64,000 nt of DNA from Candidatus Pelagibacter sp. RS40 (GTDB lineage: Bacteria > Pseudomonadota > Alphaproteobacteria > Pelagibacterales > Pelagibacteraceae), in contig NZ_CP020778.1 in NCBI RefSeq assembly GCF_002101295.1, forward strand, positions 124,001 through 188,000. The letters are read 5' to 3'. Of this stretch, positions 60,062 to 64,000 are shown piece by piece (the first letter of the stretch is position 1; each line of letters begins with the position of its first letter). The notes below the pieces were generated by a model, which made no database searches, had not been told where the DNA came from, and worked only from the letters and a program-made list of their open reading frames with translations. The translations under genes and the position numbers were made by a program.

Positions 60062-61468
60062 ATGAGCGCTAGTGATGTACTTAAGATGATCAAAGACAAA
60101 GAGGCTGAATTTGTAGATCTTAGATTTACAGACCCAAGAGGAAAACTTCAACACTTAACAATAGACTCTACTGTAGTAGATGAAGACATGTTAAATCAAG
60201 GTGTCTTTTTTGATGGTTCGTCAATAGCTGGTTGGAAAGCAATAAATGAGTCTGACATGATACTAAAACCAGATTTATCAAGAATGTTTATGGACCCTTT
60301 TACTTCTCATAATACATTAGTTTTATTCTGTGATATTTTAGATGCTGTAAAGAAAAACCCTTATGAACGTGATCCAAGGGGTACAGCTAAAAGAGCAGAG
60401 GAATATCTAAAATCCTCAGGTATTGGTGATAAAGCTTTTTTCGGACCAGAACCAGAATTTTTTGTTTTTGATGATGTAAGAATTAAAAACGATATGAACG
60501 AAACTAGTTTTGCTATTGATAGCACGGAAGGTCCTTACAATTCTGGAAAAAGGTATGAAAATGGAAACATGGGACATAGACCTGGTATCAAAGGAGGATA
60601 TTTTCCAGTTCCACCAGTTGATAGTGCTCAAGATATGAGAGGCGAATATTTAAAAGGATTAAAGGATGTTGGTATTAAAGTTGAAAAACATCACCATGAA
60701 GTTGCTCCAAGTCAACACGAGCTAGGTATGTATTTTGGTACACTAGTAAACCAAGCGGATAATGTTCAGTTATATAAATATGTTGTTCAAATGGTTACAC
60801 ACTCATTTGGAAAAACAGCTACGTTTATGCCAAAGCCCGTGGCAGGAGATAATGGTTCGGGTATGCATATACACCAATCAGTTTGGAAAGGTGATACTCC
60901 TGTTTTTTCTGGTGATGCATATTCAGGATTATCTGAAACAGCATTGTTTTATATTGGTGGAATTTTAAAACATGCTAAAGCAATTAATGCATTTGCTAAC
61001 TCTACAACAAACAGTTACAAAAGATTAATACCTGGTTTCGAAGCACCAGTATTATTAGCATATTCAGCACGTAACAGATCTGCATCTTGTAGGATACCAA
61101 TTACTTTAAGCAAAAAAGGCGCAAGGTGTGAAATTAGATTTCCAGATGCTGCTGGAAACCCTTACTTAACTTTTGCGGCAATGTTAATGGCGGGTTTAGA
61201 TGGAATTAAAAATAAAATTCATCCTGGGGATTCTTTTGACAAAGATTTGTATGAATTACCTGAGGAAGAGGTAAAAAGTATTCCAACAGTTTGTGGATCT
61301 TTAAGAGAAGCAATGGAAGCTTTGGATAAAGATAGAGAGTTTTTAACTCAAGGTGGAGTATTTAGTGACGATCAAATAGACGCCTATATTGCACTTAAGT
61401 TCGAGGAAATTCATAAATTTGAGCATGCACCTCACCCGGTTGAGTTTGAGATGTATTATAGCAGTTAA
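60062..61468 (+). CDS. glnA: Glutamine synthetase type I
   Basis: A 468-residue GSI that fixes ammonium into glutamine. N-terminal [14 protein letters not shown], the active-site [28 protein letters not shown] and [19 protein letters not shown] blocks are all present. Tyr397 in DLYELPEEE is the expected adenylylation site, so GlnE/GlnB control is likely. The leader has AGGAG and the ATGCAT pair. GlnB is not adjacent, unlike in many Proteobacteria. Confidence 0.96.
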   Translation: MSASDVLKMIKDKEAEFVDLRFTDPRGKLQHLTIDSTVVDEDMLNQGVFFDGSSIAGWKAINESDMILKPDLSRMFMDPFTSHNTLVLFCDILDAVKKNPYERDPRGTAKRAEEYLKSSGIGDKAFFGPEPEFFVFDDVRIKNDMNETSFAIDSTEGPYNSGKRYENGNMGHRPGIKGGYFPVPPVDSAQDMRGEYLKGLKDVGIKVEKHHHEVAPSQHELGMYFGTLVNQADNVQLYKYVVQMVTHSFGKTATFMPKPVAGDNGSGMHIHQSVWKGDTPVFSGDAYSGLSETALFYIGGILKHAKAINAFANSTTNSYKRLIPGFEAPVLLAYSARNRSASCRIPITLSKKGARCEIRFPDAAGNPYLTFAAMLMAGLDGIKNKIHPGDSFDKDLYELPEEEVKSIPTVCGSLREAMEALDKDREFLTQGGVFSDDQIDAYIALKFEEIHKFEHAPHPVEFEMYYSS

Positions 61469-61475
61469 TAATTAA

Positions 61476-61646
61476 CTACTGTTTAGTTGATGCAATTGAA
61501 TCTTTGTTAACACCTTTTTTAACAACGTAATCTTGAGTACCATTAGCTCCAGTCTCAACTTCTTTACGTAAAACTTTAAAGAATGATCTTTCCTTCAAGT
61601 TATCCTTAAGGTCTTTAACAAGATTTTTAAACTCAAATTTATTCAT
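61476..61646 (-). CDS. 56-residue Lys-rich protein after sufA
   Basis: The frame is open to 61811 but that part overlaps sufA in another frame. ATG at 61646 gives MNKFEFKNLVKDLKDNLKER, then RSFFKVLRKEVETGANGTQD and VKKGVNKDSIASTKQ, a basic, soluble, helical protein without cysteines. It lies 58 bases past the sufA stop on the same strand and may share the SUF transcript. I recognise no family. Confidence 0.45.
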   Translation of the reverse strand: MNKFEFKNLVKDLKDNLKERSFFKVLRKEVETGANGTQDYVVKKGVNKDSIASTKQ

Positions 61647-61704
61647 ATCTTGCTTATACAATAGATATGTGTTTTTAACAACTCTGGTATGCACTAAACT
61701 AATA

Positions 61705-62040
61705 CTAGATTTTGAATGACTCTCCGCATCCACAACGCTCTGTTTCATTGGGATTATTGAACACAAATGAGGACGAAAATTGATCTTTTTTATAATCCAT
61801 TTCTGTACCAAGCAGATAAATTACCGCTGCAGAATCAATAAAAACTTTAACCCCTTTATCTTCAATTAATTCATCGTTAGGATTAATTTCTTTTGTGTAT
61901 TCCATAATATAAGACATCCCTGCGCATCCGCCTGATTTAACTCCAACTCTTACACCAAGAGAATTCTGCTGATCTTTAGACATTATTTCTTTTATTCTTG
62001 CTGCTGCATTATCGCTTAGAGTTATTATTTGTTTTGTCAT
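61705..62040 (-). CDS. sufA: Iron-sulfur cluster A-type carrier (SufA/ErpA-like)
   Basis: A 111-residue A-type carrier. The three cluster cysteines are Cys39 in VKSGGCAGMSYIM and Cys103/Cys105 in ERCGCGESFKI. ATG at 62040 gives MTKQIITLSDNAAARIKEIM; an in-frame extension to 62100 would run into the next gene. It overlaps the SufT-like gene by 4 bases (ATGA), placing it in the SUF operon. Confidence 0.92.
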   Translation of the reverse strand: MTKQIITLSDNAAARIKEIMSKDQQNSLGVRVGVKSGGCAGMSYIMEYTKEINPNDELIEDKGVKVFIDSAAVIYLLGTEMDYKKDQFSSSFVFNNPNETERCGCGESFKI

Positions 62041-62333
62041 AAATTTAGTTCTAATTTTGCTGCCTCTGACATCATTGATTTGTCCCAAGGAGGATCCCAA
62101 ACCAAATCAAGATCAACTTTATTAACTTCTTTAAGTTGCATTATACTATCCTTAACTTCTTTAGGCAAACTTTCTGCAACTGGACAGTTAGGTGTTGTAA
62201 GCGTCATCTTAACTTGGACGTCTTTATCTTTAATTTTAATGTCATAAATCAAACCAAGTTCATAAATATTTACCGGAATTTCAGGATCATATATTTTTTT
62301 TATTTCTGTAATTACTTTTTCTTTTAAATCCAT
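62037..62333 (-). CDS. sufT: SufT-like MIP18/DUF59 iron-sulfur assembly protein
   Basis: A 98-residue MIP18 (DUF59) domain: VITEIKKIYDPEIPVNIYEL has the conserved DPE motif, and VKMTLTTPNCPVAESLPKEV carries the functional Cys. Homologues in SUF operons help mature [4Fe-4S] enzymes. It lies 2 bases after sufU and overlaps sufA. Confidence 0.9.
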   Translation of the reverse strand: MDLKEKVITEIKKIYDPEIPVNIYELGLIYDIKIKDKDVQVKMTLTTPNCPVAESLPKEVKDSIMQLKEVNKVDLDLVWDPPWDKSMMSEAAKLELNL

Positions 62334-62335
62334 TT

Positions 62336-62800
62336 TTAGCTTTCAGTATTTACTATTTTTTGAAAATCATCTATTGCTGATGTTAGAGTATGCCAAGAAA
62401 GAGTAGCGCATTTTACTCTCATTGGGTACTGTTTTACACCTGATAGACACATTAATTTAGTTTTTTCATCTTCATTTAAGATTTTATTTTGAAGTTCCTC
62501 TTTTTCTTTAATCATATCTAAAAAATCGTTTACAATTTCTTTTACCTCAGCTTCCTCTTTACCTTTAACTAAATCAGTCATTATAGAGGCTGATGCCATT
62601 GATATAGCGCACCCATGTCCTTCAAATGAAATATCCTCAACTTTTTTATTTTCGTTTAATTTTAAATAGATATGAACGTTATCTCCACATAAAGGATTAT
62701 GCCCTTTAGCGTCTTTATTAAAGTTTTCAGTTTTTCTTAAATTTCTAGGATTTTTACCATGATCCAAAATAATTTCTTGATATAATTCTTTTAGGTCCAT
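62336..62800 (-). CDS. sufU: SufU-type scaffold / sulfur acceptor protein
   Basis: A 154-residue IscU-fold protein. Cluster/zinc ligands are Cys38 and Asp40 in NPLCGDNVHIYL, Cys64 in GHGCAISMAS and Cys131 in RVKCATLSWH. The ~20-residue insertion before CLSGV (about residues 85-117) is typical of SufU rather than IscU and supports a zinc-bound sulfur-relay role with SufS. Its start overlaps sufS by one base. Confidence 0.92.
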   Translation of the reverse strand: MDLKELYQEIILDHGKNPRNLRKTENFNKDAKGHNPLCGDNVHIYLKLNENKKVEDISFEGHGCAISMASASIMTDLVKGKEEAEVKEIVNDFLDMIKEKEELQNKILNEDEKTKLMCLSGVKQYPMRVKCATLSWHTLTSAIDDFQKIVNTES

Positions 62801-64000
62801 TATATGTTAAATATTTTTTTGCAATTTTCTATTGATTGGCTTAATTGATCGATATCATCTTTTGTATTATATATACCAAACGATGCTCTTGCAGTGGCCG
62901 GGAGTTTCAGCTTTTCATGTAATATCTGACAGCAATGATGTCCTGCTCTGATTGCTACTCCATCTTCATCAAGAATAGTTGCAATATCATGTGGGTGAAC
63001 ACCTTCAATGGTAAAAGAAATCACTCCACCTTTATTTATTGGATTACCTACAATTTTTATTGAATTATTTTTCCCCAAAATATCTAATCCATAATCCAAT
63101 AACTCTTTCTCGTGCTTTTCTATATTTTCAATACCAACTTTTTCCATAAATTTTATAGATTCGTTAAATGCAATTACTTGGGCTGTTGCCATTGTGCCTG
63201 CCTCATATTTATTTGGTAGTTCACCATAAGAAATTCCAGTTTTTTTAACTTCATTTATCATTCCTCCACCACCTTGGTATGGAGGTAGATCATCTAACCA
63301 TTTCTTTTTTGCGTATAAAACCCCAATTCCTGTTGGCCCATACATTTTATGTCCTGATATAGCATAAAAATCACAATCTAATTCCTGCATATCTAATTTT
63401 AAATGTGGTGCTCCTTGGCAACCATCCACTAAAACAGGAATATTTTTTGAGTGTGCAAGTTCTACAATTTCCTTAATCGGTAATATTGCTCCAGTTACAT
63501 TTGATAAATGAGTAACGCTTATAATTTTTGTTTTATTAGTTATTTTGTTTTTTATTGCTTCAATAGTTATCTCACCTGCTTCATTAATCTCAGCAAATTC
63601 AATTTTAATTTTTTTTGAATTTCTTAGGAAATGCCAAGGAACATAATTAGAATGATGTTCAAGTTCTGTTAATAAAACTTCATCACCTTCTTCTAGATAC
63701 TTTTGCCCAAAGGTATTTGCTACCAAATTAATTGCTTCTGTAGCACCTTTGGTAAATACAATTTCATTCTTATCTTTGGCATTAATATATCTTTGAACTG
63801 ATGTTCTTGTATTTTCATAAAGATTTGTCGCAGCAACAGCTAAATAATGAACACTTCTACCTACGTTAGAAAACTCTTTAGAATAAAAATCATATATTCT
63901 ATCAATTACTACTCTTGGTTTTTGTGAGGAGTTTGCGCTGTCTAAATATACAAGATCATTATTTTGAACTTTGTTATCAAATATTGGAAATTCTCTTTTA
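62800..64000 (-). CDS. sufS: Cysteine desulfurase SufS (5' end outside the window)
   Basis: About 400 residues are visible. The frame continues past the internal Met at 63726 to the right edge and begins, in the window, with KREFPIFDNKVQNNDLVYLD, the normal start of SufS, so only a few residues are missing. The PLP lysine is in YAISGHKMYGPTGIGVLY, and the active cysteine lies in IRAGHHCCQILHEKL. It donates sulfur from cysteine to SufU. Confidence 0.95.
   Translation of the reverse strand, partial: KREFPIFDNKVQNNDLVYLDSANSSQKPRVVIDRIYDFYSKEFSNVGRSVHYLAVAATNLYENTRTSVQRYINAKDKNEIVFTKGATEAINLVANTFGQKYLEEGDEVLLTELEHHSNYVPWHFLRNSKKIKIEFAEINEAGEITIEAIKNKITNKTKIISVTHLSNVTGAILPIKEIVELAHSKNIPVLVDGCQGAPHLKLDMQELDCDFYAISGHKMYGPTGIGVLYAKKKWLDDLPPYQGGGGMINEVKKTGISYGELPNKYEAGTMATAQVIAFNESIKFMEKVGIENIEKHEKELLDYGLDILGKNNSIKIVGNPINKGGVISFTIEGVHPHDIATILDEDGVAIRAGHHCCQILHEKLKLPATARASFGIYNTKDDIDQLSQSIENCKKIFNI

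Noticed and set aside
1-64000. CRISPR array, prophage, IS element or integron
   Set aside because: No regularly spaced repeats, transposase, integrase or phage-type genes were seen; gene density and composition are uniform across the window.

Overview
The window is a compact, very AT-rich (roughly 70% A+T by eye) stretch of bacterial chromosome with almost no spacer DNA. The longest stretch without a gene is the ~190-base gap before tauA, and no gap exceeds 300 bases. Small streamlined proteins, many 1-11 base gene overlaps, a TPP-riboswitch-controlled ThiV-type symporter, a DmdA-like protein, an osmolyte/sulfonate TauABC set and SUF genes together point to a member of Pelagibacterales (SAR11 clade, Alphaproteobacteria). 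I saw no rRNA, tRNA, CRISPR array, prophage or insertion sequence.

Layout. 1-4574 (minus): p-aminobenzoate/folate genes pabB-pabA-pabC (pabC runs off the left edge), an MFS carrier and a cystathionine beta-lyase-like enzyme. 4650-8941: a 27-residue basic protein, mnmA, a DUF3553 protein overlapping a CysQ-like phosphatase, a small membrane protein, recX, an ABA4-like membrane protein, a rhodanese and a Bcp peroxiredoxin. 8994-13530 (minus): ammonium transporter amtB, HU, RseP, and thiV under a TPP riboswitch. 13569-17861: TauE/SafE permease, mini-GNAT, small membrane proteins, the DmdA/GcvT-like methyltransferase and an ABC-2 exporter. 17945-20197: a divergent pair of small electron-transfer operons (DUF4396, cytochrome c, cytochrome c' against cytochrome b561 and a thioredoxin-like protein).

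20194-31435 looks like a sulfonate/amine utilisation locus: alanine dehydrogenase and an omega-amino-acid:pyruvate aminotransferase, divergent from tauABC (TauC has a ~445-residue N-terminal extension), an Ldh2-type dehydrogenase (ComC-like), a BASS permease, a Pta-family acyltransferase and a HisD-family enzyme resembling sulfopropanediol dehydrogenase HpsN. Substrate uptake, transamination, alanine recycling, sulfolactate/DHPS oxidation and acetyl-phosphate use would fit together, but Xsc and the C-S lyases are not in the window.

31428-36978: LysE-type exporter, MFS, Asp/Glu racemase, methyltransferase, 1-Cys peroxiredoxin and the cysE-cysK pair. 37060-40467 (plus): nine tightly packed small genes of mostly unknown role (secreted proteins, NTF2-like, DUF1330, DUF2798, DsbA-like isomerase, SMR-like). 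40468-48207 (minus): an apparent operon with an IMPase-family phosphatase, a glutamine amidotransferase, a dipeptide/opine-type ABC importer, an AhpD-like protein and DUF924. 48294-59917: a GBBH/TauD-type dioxygenase, azoreductase, CcdA, PEP carboxylase, FAH-family hydrolase, 3-hydroxyisobutyrate-type dehydrogenase, aldehyde dehydrogenase, two DMT permeases, a BHMT-like homocysteine methyltransferase and YbaK. 60062-64000: glnA, then the 3' end of the SUF iron-sulfur operon (sufS, sufU, sufT-like, sufA and a 56-residue protein); sufS runs off the right edge.
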